Notes under the pieces: generated by a model
Databases searched by the model: none
What the model was told of the DNA's origin: nothing
Seen by the model: the letters and a program-made list of their open reading frames with translations, nothing else
NCBI GenBank assembly: GCA_013348845.1
Contig: CP054675.1
Span: 1,373,501-1,437,500, forward strand
Length of the DNA: 64,000 nucleotides
Direction of reading: 5' to 3'
Origin: Candidatus Tepidiaquacella proteinivora
Lineage (GTDB): Bacteria; Bacteroidota; Ignavibacteria; Tepidaquicellales; Tepidaquicellaceae
Program-made: the position numbers and the translations under genes
Shown: positions 26,978-37,368 of the stretch, one piece after another
Numbering within the stretch: the stretch's first letter is position 1
How the letters are laid out: every line of letters begins with the position of its first letter

Positions 26978-29900
26978 ATGTATAAAAAAAACAAAGAAAA
27001 GGAAATTAAGGACTCTTCAATATTTTACCCAAAGGGTTTGACAGTAATAATTACGCTTTTCTTAATATCAACAACTATATTAGTTTATCTCTACTATTTA
27101 TCGCAAAAAAATGCCTTAAAAGTTGAAATTTATAATGATTTAACTATTATTTCTGATTTAAAAGCTAACAATATTAATAACTGGATAAGAGAAAGAAAAA
27201 ACGATGCGGATTTAATTGTTAATGAAAAATTCATAAAAGATGCGATATATCAATATGTTAATAATCCTAATGATAGGATTAAAGAAGATTTACTTAATAT
27301 TTTTAGATCACTAATTGGAAAAGGATTCTTCACAATTAGATTAATTAATACTGATTTTGAGAATTTAATTTCTATACCCGAGAATACGAGAGAATTAGGC
27401 GGATTTGTTAAAAATGAGATTAAAGATATTATTAATAGCAAAATTGTAAAAATTTATCTAACCGATATAAGACATTATGAAAATTCAGACTCCCTGCACA
27501 TTGATATAATAGCGCCAGTATTTAATAAAGCGGGAGAAAAACCATTTGCGGTTTTAATTTTTGAGATAAATCCTGAGGATTTTTTATTTAATTATATAAA
27601 CACATTACCTGTAGAAGGCGAAAGTTTTGAAAACTTATTAATAGAAAAGTTTGGTAATGAAGTTGTAAATATTAACAAGGTAAAGCATTTAAAAAGTAAT
27701 CCTCTGATGCTAAGAAATTCTCTTGATGAAGAAAATAATATATCAGTTAAAGCAATCAAAGGAGAAAAAGGAATTATAGAAGGTATAGATTATCGCGGAG
27801 TAAATGTAATTGCAGCATCAAATCCAATTGAAGAAACCAACTGGATTTTAATATCAAAAATAGATGAAGAGGAAATTTATAAACCTTTAAGTAAATTAAC
27901 AACCTGGTTTATAATTTTTCTCGGCAGTACGATATTTATAATCATTTTTTTAATCATACTTATTTTTGTTAAGACCAAATATCAGCATAAAATTGATTCT
28001 TCAAAAATTCAAGAAAAAAAAGACGCACTGGAAAAACACTATCAAACAATTATTCGATATGCTAACGATATATTTATTTTAACTTCACCAGAAGGTGAAA
28101 TTATATATGCAAATGATAAAGCTCTTGAAACTTATGGATATACAAAAGAAGAAATAATGAAATTGAATATAAAGAATCTCAGAGCCCCAAATTACCGAAA
28201 GGAAATTGAGACTCTCTTAGAACAAATGAAAGAAGACAAGAGAAAAGTAATAGAAACATATCATATAAAAAAAGACGGGACGATTTTTCCGGTTGAAGCA
28301 AGCATAAGAAGAATTGAAATCGGTGATAAATTATATATTCAATCAATAATCAGAGATATTTCTGAGAGGAAAAATGCGGAGAAAAAGATACACCATTTAA
28401 ACCGAACCTATGCTTTACTCAGTAAAATTAATGAAACAATAGTTCGTACAAAAGATAAAAAAACTTTATTTTATGAGATTTGCAATATTGCTTGTAAAGT
28501 AGGTGAGTATAAAGTTGCATTCATCGGACTTTTTGACAAAACAAAAGGAAGAATCTTCATAACATCATATAGTTGTAATAGTAATAATGCACTTGAAAAA
28601 CTTGAAAATCTGATTTGCAGGGATTCTGAAATTTGTTCACCGGAAATGCAAGCAATTAAAGAAAATCAAATTATATTATGTAATCAAATTAAAGAAGAAA
28701 GAAGTTATAAAAAATGGGCTGAAATTGTATTAAAATCCGGTCTTAATTCTTCTATTTCACTACCAATTGTATGTAAGGATAAAGTAATTGGCGTTTTATC
28801 TCTCTATTCGGAAGAACCTGATTATTTTTTTGATGATGAAATAAAACTACTTAAAGAAATAGTTTCTGATTTATCTTATGCTGTAAATACAATAGAATCA
28901 GAAACAGACAGAGAAAAGGTATTCAGAGATTTAGAAAATTCTGAACATAAGTTTAAAATGCTTTTTCATAAAGCAAGTGATGCTATGCTGTTACTTGATT
29001 TTGATAAAATAATAGATTGCAATAATAAAGCTCTTGAAATGTTTTCAATGAATAAGGAAGATTTACTGGGTAAAAAACCTTATGAACTATCACCAGAAAA
29101 GCAGAAGGACGGTACCAATTCCAAAGAAAAAGCATTACAATTTATAAAACTTGCTATTAATGGACAACCACAAAATTTTGAATGGATACATATAAGAGGA
29201 AATGGATCAATATTGGAAACAGAAATAAGTTTAAATAAAATCTTTACAGATAATAATGAATTAATTCTTGTAATTATTCGTGATATTACTAAAAGAAAAA
29301 AGTTTGAAGAGGAATTGCTGCTTGCGAAACAAAAAGCAGAGGAAATGAACAGATTAAAATCAAACTTTCTTGCAAATATGAGTCACGAATTAAGAACTCC
29401 AATGACTGGAATTATCGGTTTTGCAGAGGTATTATATAATTCAATTTCTGATAATAAACAAAAGGAATTAGTAGAAATAATTTTAAAATCAAGTAAGAGA
29501 CTAACAGATACATTAAATTTAATTCTGGACTTATCAAAAATAGAAGCAGATAAAGTTGAATTAAAATTGGGACCAATAAAAATTTCATCAATAATATTAG
29601 ACACAGCATTATTATTTCAAATTTCCGCAACACGAAAAAATTTAAGTTTAAAAACAGAAATTAAAGATGATGTATATGCAAGTTTAGATAAAATTATACT
29701 TGAAAAAATTTTATCTAATTTAGTAAAAAATGCAATAGCTTACACTAAAAAAGGTGAAATAGTTTTATCTGTTGAAAGAGAAAATACTTTAAAAGGAAAT
29801 TATGCCGTTATTAAAGTAAAAGATACAGGGATTGGAATTCCCAAAGATAAGCTGGGAACAGTTTTCGAACCTTTCAGACAGGTAAGTGAAGGTTACGACA

Positions 29901-30478
29901 GATTTTTTGAAGGGACCGGATTAGGTTTAACTGTTACAAAAAAATATACTGAATTAATGGGTGGAGAAATAAGTTTAAATAGTGAAGTTGGAGTTGGTTC
30001 AATATTCACGATAAAATTTCCGGAATTAAATCTATCATCGAAAACAGATGAAAAAACCTCTATTAAAAAAGAATACACATCAAACATAAAACCGGATAAA
30101 ATAAAATCTACACAATTAAAGAAAGTTTTGTTAGTCGAAGATGATGAAGAAAATGAACTTACGATTAAATATATCTTAAAAGATATTTGTGCTTTAGACA
30201 CAGTGGCAAACGGATATGATGCAATTTCTTCTGCAATAAAAGAAAATTATCAATTAATTTTAATGGACATTGGCTTAAAAGGAATTGATGGAGTAAAAAC
30301 CACACAAGAAATAAGAAAAATTGAAAAATATTCAAACATCCCCATCATTGCAATCACTGCATTTGCTATGGTTGGAGATAAGGAGAAATTTATTGAAGCT
30401 GGTTGTTCCCATTATCTCTCAAAACCATTTTCTACGAATGAATTAAGGGAATTAGTATTTAAGTTGCTTTATGAATAA
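26978..30478 (+). CDS. Membrane hybrid sensor histidine kinase (sensor-PAS-GAF-PAS-HK-REC)
   Basis: 1166 residues. Membrane helix one is about 21-43. An extracytoplasmic Cache-like sensor spans about 45-305, and helix two about 308-332. A PAS domain (354-470) follows, then GAF (475-645) and a second PAS (655-775). HisKA has NMSHELRTPM with H803 as the phosphorylated residue. The ATPase has KNAIAY, DTGIGIP and GTGLGL. A receiver (about 1040-1166) has LLVEDDEE and acceptor D1097 in LMDIG. It would sense an external cue and relay phosphate through its own receiver. The next gene is a SpoIIE-type phosphatase, so they may act in one signalling chain. Confidence 0.92.
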   Translation: MYKKNKEKEIKDSSIFYPKGLTVIITLFLISTTILVYLYYLSQKNALKVEIYNDLTIISDLKANNINNWIRERKNDADLIVNEKFIKDAIYQYVNNPNDRIKEDLLNIFRSLIGKGFFTIRLINTDFENLISIPENTRELGGFVKNEIKDIINSKIVKIYLTDIRHYENSDSLHIDIIAPVFNKAGEKPFAVLIFEINPEDFLFNYINTLPVEGESFENLLIEKFGNEVVNINKVKHLKSNPLMLRNSLDEENNISVKAIKGEKGIIEGIDYRGVNVIAASNPIEETNWILISKIDEEEIYKPLSKLTTWFIIFLGSTIFIIIFLIILIFVKTKYQHKIDSSKIQEKKDALEKHYQTIIRYANDIFILTSPEGEIIYANDKALETYGYTKEEIMKLNIKNLRAPNYRKEIETLLEQMKEDKRKVIETYHIKKDGTIFPVEASIRRIEIGDKLYIQSIIRDISERKNAEKKIHHLNRTYALLSKINETIVRTKDKKTLFYEICNIACKVGEYKVAFIGLFDKTKGRIFITSYSCNSNNALEKLENLICRDSEICSPEMQAIKENQIILCNQIKEERSYKKWAEIVLKSGLNSSISLPIVCKDKVIGVLSLYSEEPDYFFDDEIKLLKEIVSDLSYAVNTIESETDREKVFRDLENSEHKFKMLFHKASDAMLLLDFDKIIDCNNKALEMFSMNKEDLLGKKPYELSPEKQKDGTNSKEKALQFIKLAINGQPQNFEWIHIRGNGSILETEISLNKIFTDNNELILVIIRDITKRKKFEEELLLAKQKAEEMNRLKSNFLANMSHELRTPMTGIIGFAEVLYNSISDNKQKELVEIILKSSKRLTDTLNLILDLSKIEADKVELKLGPIKISSIILDTALLFQISATRKNLSLKTEIKDDVYASLDKIILEKILSNLVKNAIAYTKKGEIVLSVERENTLKGNYAVIKVKDTGIGIPKDKLGTVFEPFRQVSEGYDRFFEGTGLGLTVTKKYTELMGGEISLNSEVGVGSIFTIKFPELNLSSKTDEKTSIKKEYTSNIKPDKIKSTQLKKVLLVEDDEENELTIKYILKDICALDTVANGYDAISSAIKENYQLILMDIGLKGIDGVKTTQEIRKIEKYSNIPIIAITAFAMVGDKEKFIEAGCSHYLSKPFSTNELRELVFKLLYE

Positions 30479-30569
30479 GTACCAGATTTATAAATCACCC
30501 ATTTATATAATAACAATTACATTAAAATAGCGTATAATAAATAGAACCCAGAATAATTTTTTATAAAAT

Positions 30570-33491
30570 ATGAACATTAAAAATGAATTTTCAGAAACAG
30601 ATAAAACAATAAAAACACCAATAATTAATAAAATATTATCTTACAAAATATTCATTATTGTTTTATCTATTATATTCACAATAATCATAGTTATCAACAC
30701 AATAAGAAATGCCACAACTGTTTACAGTGGAACACATTATATGGCATTGCCATCTAAATTTTATATACAAAAGCCATTATACTTACAAAAATTAATTAAC
30801 AACTCTCCTTCTACATTCGAAATAATACCGACAGGAAGTTTTCTTTTAGGAATCAATAATAAAATCCTTGATAAAAATGCCACTCTTGATTCAATAAAAT
30901 TATTAATTGAAAATGGTTCAGTTCATTCGGTAACTATATTTAGTTTAAATAAAGTTAATTATATAAAAGATTTAGATAAAAGTGATAGATATATCAAGTT
31001 ATCAGAAAATTATCTTGTAGATTATTCTCAGATAAGAACCAATTTTATCAGAGAATTAAACACAGGGGTTTTTATTGGTTACGTAGAAGAAGATGGAGCA
31101 ACTGATATAGCCGGCATAAAAGCAGGAGATGTATTATTGAGTATTAAAGATACTTCACTTAAAATAATTGTAACTGATGATGGTAATGAAGTACTTGATG
31201 AAACTTCTTTAAGATTTTTAAGAAGTCAGGAACCGGGAGTTCCTACACCATACAATATATTAAGAAATAATCAAATCATAACCTTTGATGTAAGACTTGC
31301 TACATTAGGAGTACCGACGCAAATTGTTTTCCTGTTGATAGAAGGTTTCTTATTTTTTATATGTGGGTTAATATTTTCGTTAAGTAAAACATCATTGACC
31401 GCGGCTAAATTAACCGGATTAGCTTTCATATTATTCGGGTTTATCCTGCCTGCTACTGTTTCCAATTATCCGGTTACGTATGATAATTTTACATTTATCA
31501 AAGTATATCTTTATAATGTTGCATTTATATTATTTTTACCGATTCTTCTTAACAGTTTGATTTATTTCCCTTCAGAAAACACAAAACTTATTGAGAAAAA
31601 ATGGTTAATTAAAATTTTATATATTTTCTATATTATAAATATTGTCATTTTTTCATTGTTATATTTTTATGATTTAAATTTACTCAGACAAACTCCCTTT
31701 TTAATATCATTTTCCTTAGGCATCGCCTATTTCATTACAATATCAATTATTTTTAAAAAATACAAAAATAAAGATTACAGAATTTTAGGTTCTATTATTT
31801 CAGTCTTATGGCTGTTAGGATTTCTGAGTATTTTCCTTGGTTCAATATCTGTTCTATTAAATTCAAAAGTTTTAAGTGCAATTTCACAATATAGCCATCT
31901 TTACCTGATAATTTTACCAGTAACTTATCTATATAGCATAGCTAAATATAAACTACTTGGTATTGACTTTAAAATAAAGCGGGGAGCACAATATCTTATC
32001 ATATCTACAGTTTGGAAAATAGGATTATTATTTATTTTTATTATACTTTTAAAACTAATTTCAGAAATTAACATTAATTTTCCCGATGTAAAAATATCAA
32101 GCAGAAACATTCAGGTGTTTTTAATTTCGTTATTTGATGAAAGTGATGTAATTATGAACAAAGTGTTTTTTTCTTTTGCTGTTTTTATAATCCTTCTTTT
32201 CGGTTGGAAGTTAAATGGTTTATTCCAAAGCTTTTTAGATAAGAAATATTACAGAGGTAGTTACGATTATATGTCTGCCCAAACAGAACTTACAAAATTA
32301 TTGATGAAAAGTTTTTCCGTCGAAAATCTTGCAAATACTTTTGTTAAGGCAGTAACAGATTTATCAAGATTAAAACAGGCAGGGCTTATTCTATTCTCAC
32401 CATTGAAGGAATATTGGAGTGGAAAAATATTTTGTTATAATAATACGAAATCAGAAAAATATACGATTGAGATACCAATAAACTTATTGAATAAAATTAA
32501 AAATATAAAAGAAAAAATCAACATTAATTATTTAGAAAAAGACCTTAGAGAATTTTTAAAAGTTTATGATTTTCAGTTTGTTTTACCAATAACCGGAAAA
32601 GAAAAAAATTACGGGGTTTTACTTATAGGGGAAAAATTATCTGAAACTGTTCTAAACAGCAGTGATATTGATTTTATAAGCGCTTTATCAACAAGTGCTT
32701 CAGTCGGAATAGAAAATTCCTTGCTATACGAAGAACTTGCTAAACAGGAAAGAATAAAGCAAGAACTTGAAATCGCTCATAAAATACAAATAGCATCACT
32801 ACCTCAACAGGTACCTGAAATAAAAAATCTTGAAATTTCTGCTAAATCAATTCCTGCCCTTGAAGTAGGCGGTGATTTTTATGATTTTTTAAATGGCAAG
32901 ACAAAAAAGTTTACAGTTATAGTTGGAGATGTTAGCGGAAAAGGTACTTATGCAGCATTATATATGTCAAAGGTGCAAGGTATTTTTCAAACTTTAAATG
33001 AATTTTATGATTCCCCGGGAAAATTACTCATAAACGCTAATAAGTTTCTTTATAAGCATATTGATTCCAAATCATATATCACCGCAATTTGTGCAAGTTT
33101 TGATATTGAGAAAAATATAATTTATCTTGCCAGAGCAGGTCATATACCTATGTTCTATTATAATAAAGCAGTAAATGAAGTAAGGAAAGTACAACCAGAA
33201 GGATTAGGGCTTGGTTTAAGTGATGATAGAACATTTGAGTTTTCATTAGAACAAATTTCAATCAATTATAAACCCGGTGATATTTTTGTATTCGCAACTG
33301 ACGGAATAACTGAAGCAATGAATTTAAATTATGACCAATATGGAGAGAATCAATTATTCGAAATTGTAAAAGACTTGAATGATAAGCCAGCTAAAGTAAT
33401 AACAGAAGAAATTATAAAATCTGTAAAGAATTTTTCAGGAAGTGCAAAACAACACGATGATATAACAATAGTAATAGTAAAATCTATTTAA
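30570..33491 (+). CDS. PDZ-7TM-GAF-SpoIIE (PP2C) phosphatase
   Basis: 973 residues. A membrane anchor (about 29-50) leads to an extracytoplasmic part with a PDZ-like domain near 165-245 (GYVEEDGATDIAGIKAGDVL). Seven or eight membrane helices (about 250-540) follow, then a GAF-like domain (565-720). A short linker (RIKQELEIAHKIQIASLPQ) leads to a PP2C/SpoIIE phosphatase (750-970). Metal ligands are D769 in VGGDFYDF and D787 in VGDVSGKG, and ATDGITEA is also present. It should dephosphorylate a serine/threonine-phosphorylated anti-sigma antagonist in the cytoplasm in response to a periplasmic signal. No anti-sigma partner is in the window. Confidence 0.88.
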   Translation: MNIKNEFSETDKTIKTPIINKILSYKIFIIVLSIIFTIIIVINTIRNATTVYSGTHYMALPSKFYIQKPLYLQKLINNSPSTFEIIPTGSFLLGINNKILDKNATLDSIKLLIENGSVHSVTIFSLNKVNYIKDLDKSDRYIKLSENYLVDYSQIRTNFIRELNTGVFIGYVEEDGATDIAGIKAGDVLLSIKDTSLKIIVTDDGNEVLDETSLRFLRSQEPGVPTPYNILRNNQIITFDVRLATLGVPTQIVFLLIEGFLFFICGLIFSLSKTSLTAAKLTGLAFILFGFILPATVSNYPVTYDNFTFIKVYLYNVAFILFLPILLNSLIYFPSENTKLIEKKWLIKILYIFYIINIVIFSLLYFYDLNLLRQTPFLISFSLGIAYFITISIIFKKYKNKDYRILGSIISVLWLLGFLSIFLGSISVLLNSKVLSAISQYSHLYLIILPVTYLYSIAKYKLLGIDFKIKRGAQYLIISTVWKIGLLFIFIILLKLISEININFPDVKISSRNIQVFLISLFDESDVIMNKVFFSFAVFIILLFGWKLNGLFQSFLDKKYYRGSYDYMSAQTELTKLLMKSFSVENLANTFVKAVTDLSRLKQAGLILFSPLKEYWSGKIFCYNNTKSEKYTIEIPINLLNKIKNIKEKININYLEKDLREFLKVYDFQFVLPITGKEKNYGVLLIGEKLSETVLNSSDIDFISALSTSASVGIENSLLYEELAKQERIKQELEIAHKIQIASLPQQVPEIKNLEISAKSIPALEVGGDFYDFLNGKTKKFTVIVGDVSGKGTYAALYMSKVQGIFQTLNEFYDSPGKLLINANKFLYKHIDSKSYITAICASFDIEKNIIYLARAGHIPMFYYNKAVNEVRKVQPEGLGLGLSDDRTFEFSLEQISINYKPGDIFVFATDGITEAMNLNYDQYGENQLFEIVKDLNDKPAKVITEEIIKSVKNFSGSAKQHDDITIVIVKSI

Positions 33492-33600
33492 AGGAAAGAT
33501 TTATAAAAATATTAAAAATTTTTCATTTTAATAATTCTGTTAGTTATGTATTGAATGATTTAATTATGCTTATTAGTTTAATCATATAAAATAATTCAAA

Positions 33601-34140
33601 ATGGAATTAATAAATGAGGAATCAATAAAGCATTTAGCTGCTCGCAGAGTAGCAGAAAAAATGTTAATCGCAGCAAGAACAGCACCAAAAGCAAGGGGAA
33701 GAGATTATCTCGTAATGGCAATAGCAGAAAAAGACCTGATTAAAAAAATTTCTGATAAAATGATTGAAATGAATAGTGTAATGGAATTTCCGGATTTCTT
33801 TACAAGAGATGCTAAAAGTATTTTACTTGCTGAAATACTCGTTTTAATTGGTACAAGAATAAAGGTTTTCAATTTAAATCCTTGTGGATTATGTGGGTTT
33901 GCAAATTGTGAAGAAAAAGAAAAGTATCCATTAGTTCCTTGTGTATTTAATACCGGTGATTTAGGAATTGCAATTGGTTCTGCGGTTTCAGTAGCAACAG
34001 ATGAAAGGGTGGATAACAGGATAATGTTTTCTGTGGGAAAAGCAGTAATAGAAATGAAACTTTTAGGGGATGATGTTAAAATTGCTTATGGAATACCTTT
34101 GAGCGTAAGTTCAAAAAATCCTTTTTTTGATAGAAAATAG
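33601..34140 (+). CDS. DUF2148 ferredoxin-like domain protein
   Basis: 179 residues matching the DUF2148 family: RRVAEKMLIAARTAPKARGR at 17-36, then NPCGLCGFANCEEK with three cysteines near 99-107 and VPCVF further on. The CxxC-x4-C pattern suggests a metal or Fe-S centre. The first half resembles nitroreductase-like folds. The protein is cytoplasmic and biochemically uncharacterised as far as I know. It precedes the glycosylasparaginase gene by 24 nt and may be co-transcribed with it. Confidence 0.8.
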   Translation: MELINEESIKHLAARRVAEKMLIAARTAPKARGRDYLVMAIAEKDLIKKISDKMIEMNSVMEFPDFFTRDAKSILLAEILVLIGTRIKVFNLNPCGLCGFANCEEKEKYPLVPCVFNTGDLGIAIGSAVSVATDERVDNRIMFSVGKAVIEMKLLGDDVKIAYGIPLSVSSKNPFFDRK

Positions 34141-34164
34141 TATTTAAAAAACTAAATAACTAAA

Positions 34165-35145
34165 ATGACTACAAGAAGACAATTTCTGAAAAGAATTACC
34201 TTTTTTACAGCATCAATTCCTTTTTTTAATTCATTTAAATTTAAAAGAAATTATTCTAAAGGAGCAATTAGGAAACCTGTTGTAATTTCTACCTGGTGGT
34301 TCGGAGTTGAGGCAAATAAAGCAGCGTGGGATATCTTAACTTCCGGCGGGCGTGCATTAGATGCAGTAGAAGCCGGAGTTAAAGTACCAGAAGCTGACCC
34401 CAAAGTTAAATCAGTCGGATATGGAGGACTACCTGACAGAGACGGGAAAGTAACTCTCGATGCCTGCATAATGGATGAATTTTCAAACTGTGGTTCTGTT
34501 GCTTTTTTAGAACATATTAAACATCCCATTTCAGTTGCAAGATTAATAATGGAAAAAACTCCACATATTATGTTAGTTGGAGAGGGAGCTTTACAGTTTG
34601 CTCTTTCTAACGGTTTTAAAAAGGAAAATCTCTTAACTCCGGAAGCAGAAAAGGAATGGAAAGAATGGTTAAAAAATTCTGAATACAAACCATGGGATTT
34701 TCAGGATATTCACGATACAATTGGTATGCTCGCTATCGACCAAAAAGGAAATTTAGCAGGTGCATGCACTACAAGTGGATTAAAATATAAAATGCATGGC
34801 AGAGTAGGAGATTCTCCCATAATTGGTGCAGGATTATTTGTTGATAATGAGGTAGGGGCTGCTACTGCAACAGGAGTTGGTGAAGAAGTAATTAGAATTG
34901 CTGGGGCTCATACCGTTGTTGAATATATGAGAAATGGATACTCTCCTGAAGAAGCATGTAAACTTACAATTGAGAGAATATTAAAAAGATTCAAGAATAT
35001 AGAAAAACTTGATATTCAGGTCGGTTTTCTTGCACTTAATAAAAAAGGTGAATATGGAACATACGCAATTTTACCAGATTTTGAATATGCGGTTTATTCC
35101 GAGGAAGAAGGTATTCAGTTAAAGAAATCAAAATCAATTTATTAG
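34165..35145 (+). CDS. Glycosylasparaginase (Ntn hydrolase) with Tat signal
   Basis: 326 residues. The N-terminus has a twin-arginine signal (TTRRQFLKRITFFTA), so the enzyme is exported folded. The mature protein is of the asparaginase-2 family: ALDAVEAGVKVPEADP, GYGGLPDRDGKVTLDACIMD and HDTIGMLAID. T185 in HDTIG is the expected autoprocessing nucleophile. RVGDSPIIGAGLFVD and GEEVIR are substrate-site segments. It would cut the GlcNAc-asparagine link of glycopeptides, or isoaspartyl bonds, in the periplasm. A stand-alone secreted form fits peptide scavenging. Confidence 0.9.
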   Translation: MTTRRQFLKRITFFTASIPFFNSFKFKRNYSKGAIRKPVVISTWWFGVEANKAAWDILTSGGRALDAVEAGVKVPEADPKVKSVGYGGLPDRDGKVTLDACIMDEFSNCGSVAFLEHIKHPISVARLIMEKTPHIMLVGEGALQFALSNGFKKENLLTPEAEKEWKEWLKNSEYKPWDFQDIHDTIGMLAIDQKGNLAGACTTSGLKYKMHGRVGDSPIIGAGLFVDNEVGAATATGVGEEVIRIAGAHTVVEYMRNGYSPEEACKLTIERILKRFKNIEKLDIQVGFLALNKKGEYGTYAILPDFEYAVYSEEEGIQLKKSKSIY

Positions 35146-35334
35146 TTAAAAATCGTTTCGCTATTCATAAAATCGAATATAAGGGGTAAATATTATATCT
35201 TTATAAAAATTATAATTGTAGTTTAATATTATCAAGTATAACTAAATGTTAAAAACAGCCTAACTCGTATTTTTTAGTTGAATATTATAAATAACTTTAG
35301 TATGTTTCGTTAATAATCGAAATGAGTTAATTTT

Positions 35335-36639
35335 ATGAACTGGAAAGAACAATATAAAAGTTTACTTTGGTTACTGGCAGGGTTTTTATTTGCTTATTTT
35401 ATGCCAATAAGTAATACTACTTTCAGGAATGCAATTTTAGAAGGTTTTATTCTTCTTAAATGGTATGCTCAAGAACATGTACTATTATGTTTAGTACCAG
35501 CATTCTTTATAGCTGGCATAATTTCCGTTTTCATAAACCAAAATGCTGTAATTAAATATCTTGGGTTTAAAGCAAAAAAGTGGATTGCATATTCAGTCTC
35601 ATCAATTAGTGGAACAATACTTGCTGTTTGTTCATGCACAGTATTACCTTTATTTGCTGGGATATATAAAAGAGGAGCTGGTTTAGGACCCGCAATTACA
35701 TTTTTATACTCAGGACCTGCCATAAATATTCTTGCTATTATTTTAACAATGCGGATTTTAGGGATTGAATTAGGAATAGCAAGAATGATTGGTGCTATAA
35801 TTTTTAGTATAATTATTGGTTTGATAATGTCATATATTTATAGAAAAGAAGAAGAAAAAAAAAGCGAAAAACAATTCAATATCCAGAATGTTCAGGAATC
35901 AAAACCTTTATGGCAGACTGCCTTCCACTTTTTCTTATTCGTTGCTATTCTTATTTTTGCAAACTGGGGTAAACCAAATATGGAATCCGGATTTTGGTTT
36001 TTTATATATTCTAATAAATGGTTAATAACAGGTATTTTCGGATTATTACTTATTCCTTTATTTATATTCATTCTAAAATTAAATAAAATACTTGTAATCG
36101 CAAGCGCTATACTTGTTATTGCAATTGCTATAATTTTTAAAGAACAACCGACTATTCCTTTTACCTCTGCAGTAATTCTTATGATTGTTATTTTATCATT
36201 AAGTAAAGGGGAACCAAATGAATGGCTCGGTAATACTTTCGATTATGCTAAACAAATATTGCCTTTGCTTGCCGTAGGTATACTTATTGCTGGCTTTTTA
36301 CTTGGTAGCCCCAATAATAACGATAATGGAATTATTCCTAAAGAATGGATTTATACTCTTGTAGGGGGAAACTCTTTATTCTCGAACTTTTTTGCTTCAA
36401 TTGCAGGCGCTTTTATGTATTTTGCAACCTTAACGGAAATACCCATATTACAAGGTTTAATAAATAATGGAATGGGAAAAGGACCAGCCCTTGCTTTATT
36501 GCTTGCTGGACCGCCTCTATCTTTACCAAATATGTTTGTAATTAAAAGTGTAATTGGTTTTCAAAAAACTATTATATATGTAACTCTGGTTATTATAATG
36601 GCAACTATAACCGGGCTAATATACGGTTATATCTTTTAA
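35335..36639 (+). CDS. YraQ/ArsP-type permease
   Basis: 434 residues with about ten membrane helices. The family signature is clear: AVCSCTVLPLFAGIYKRGAG (C99 and C101), LYSGPAINILAI in the first half, and LLLAGPPLSLPNMFVI in the second. Relatives include ArsP, an exporter of trivalent organoarsenicals, and permeases of unknown cargo. It opens a 5.2-kb run of plus-strand genes rich in thioredoxin folds, including an ArsF-like lipoprotein. That makes export of a thiol-reactive compound (arsenical, metal or metalloid) plausible but unproved. Confidence 0.82.
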   Translation: MNWKEQYKSLLWLLAGFLFAYFMPISNTTFRNAILEGFILLKWYAQEHVLLCLVPAFFIAGIISVFINQNAVIKYLGFKAKKWIAYSVSSISGTILAVCSCTVLPLFAGIYKRGAGLGPAITFLYSGPAINILAIILTMRILGIELGIARMIGAIIFSIIIGLIMSYIYRKEEEKKSEKQFNIQNVQESKPLWQTAFHFFLFVAILIFANWGKPNMESGFWFFIYSNKWLITGIFGLLLIPLFIFILKLNKILVIASAILVIAIAIIFKEQPTIPFTSAVILMIVILSLSKGEPNEWLGNTFDYAKQILPLLAVGILIAGFLLGSPNNNDNGIIPKEWIYTLVGGNSLFSNFFASIAGAFMYFATLTEIPILQGLINNGMGKGPALALLLAGPPLSLPNMFVIKSVIGFQKTIIYVTLVIIMATITGLIYGYIF

Positions 36640-36661
36640 AGTAAAAGCAGAATCATAGAAG

Positions 36662-37114
36662 ATGAATCAAAATTTAAAAAACATTAATAATAAGTCAATA
36701 AATGTAATAAGTATATTACTATTGAATTTATTTTTTGTTTCCTTAGTAGGTTGCGAATTAAAGGACGAACCACAATTTAATTCCAAAGTAAATAAAAAAT
36801 ACATAGCTTATTATTTTCACCCTACAGCAAGATGCACAGAGTGCCTAAATTTGGAATCTTTTCTCAAAGAATTAATTGAGACTAAATATATGAATAAAGA
36901 ATTCGAATTTATAGCTTTAAATATAGAAGAAAAGGATAATGAACATTTCAAAAAGGATTTTAAATTAACTTTCAGTACTATTGTTATAGCAAAATATGAA
37001 ATGAATAATGAACCCCAGTGGATAAAGCTTGATTCGATATGGTCTTATACTCATAATAAAGAGGAATTTTTTAGATACACAGAAAATGAAATTAATAATT
37101 TTATTAACCAATAA
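36662..37114 (+). CDS. ArsF-like thioredoxin-fold lipoprotein
   Basis: 150 residues. The lipoprotein signal ends at LVGC (C31). A thioredoxin-like domain has AYYFHPTARCTECLNLESFL with a CTEC redox pair (C58, C61). This matches the family annotated as nitrophenyl-compound nitroreductase subunit ArsF, known from Bacteroides arsenic operons. It would act in the periplasm as a reductant or carrier for the permease substrate. It lies 22 nt after the permease gene and 8 nt before the next thioredoxin gene. The arsenic role is inference from family and neighbours. Confidence 0.75.
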   Translation: MNQNLKNINNKSINVISILLLNLFFVSLVGCELKDEPQFNSKVNKKYIAYYFHPTARCTECLNLESFLKELIETKYMNKEFEFIALNIEEKDNEHFKKDFKLTFSTIVIAKYEMNNEPQWIKLDSIWSYTHNKEEFFRYTENEINNFINQ

Positions 37115-37122
37115 ATAAAATT

Positions 37123-37368
37123 ATGGAAATTAAAATTCTCGGAATCGGCTGTCCTCGCTGTAAAAAGCTTGAAGAACAAGTAAAAAAAGTTATTGAGAGA
37201 AACAATATTGAAGCAAATATTGTAAAGGTTACTCAAATAGAAGATATGATGGAATATGGAATTACTTCCACACCCGCCTTAGTTATTAATGAAAAATTAA
37301 AATCAAGTGGTTTCTTACCTACAGAAGAACAAATTTTAGAATGGATTGTAGAGGGAATAAATAAATGA
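37123..37368 (+). CDS. Small thioredoxin-fold redox protein (CPRC)
   Basis: 81 residues, the whole length of a minimal thioredoxin fold: MEIKILGIGCPRCKKLEEQV with C10 and C13, then YGITSTPALVINEKL with the cis-proline and a short last helix. It is the MJ0307/redox-active disulfide protein 2 type. No signal peptide, so it is cytoplasmic. Its stop overlaps the next start by four bases (ATGA), showing translational coupling to a periplasmic thioredoxin. It could feed or balance thiol electrons for the CcdA system. Confidence 0.88.
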   Translation: MEIKILGIGCPRCKKLEEQVKKVIERNNIEANIVKVTQIEDMMEYGITSTPALVINEKLKSSGFLPTEEQILEWIVEGINK

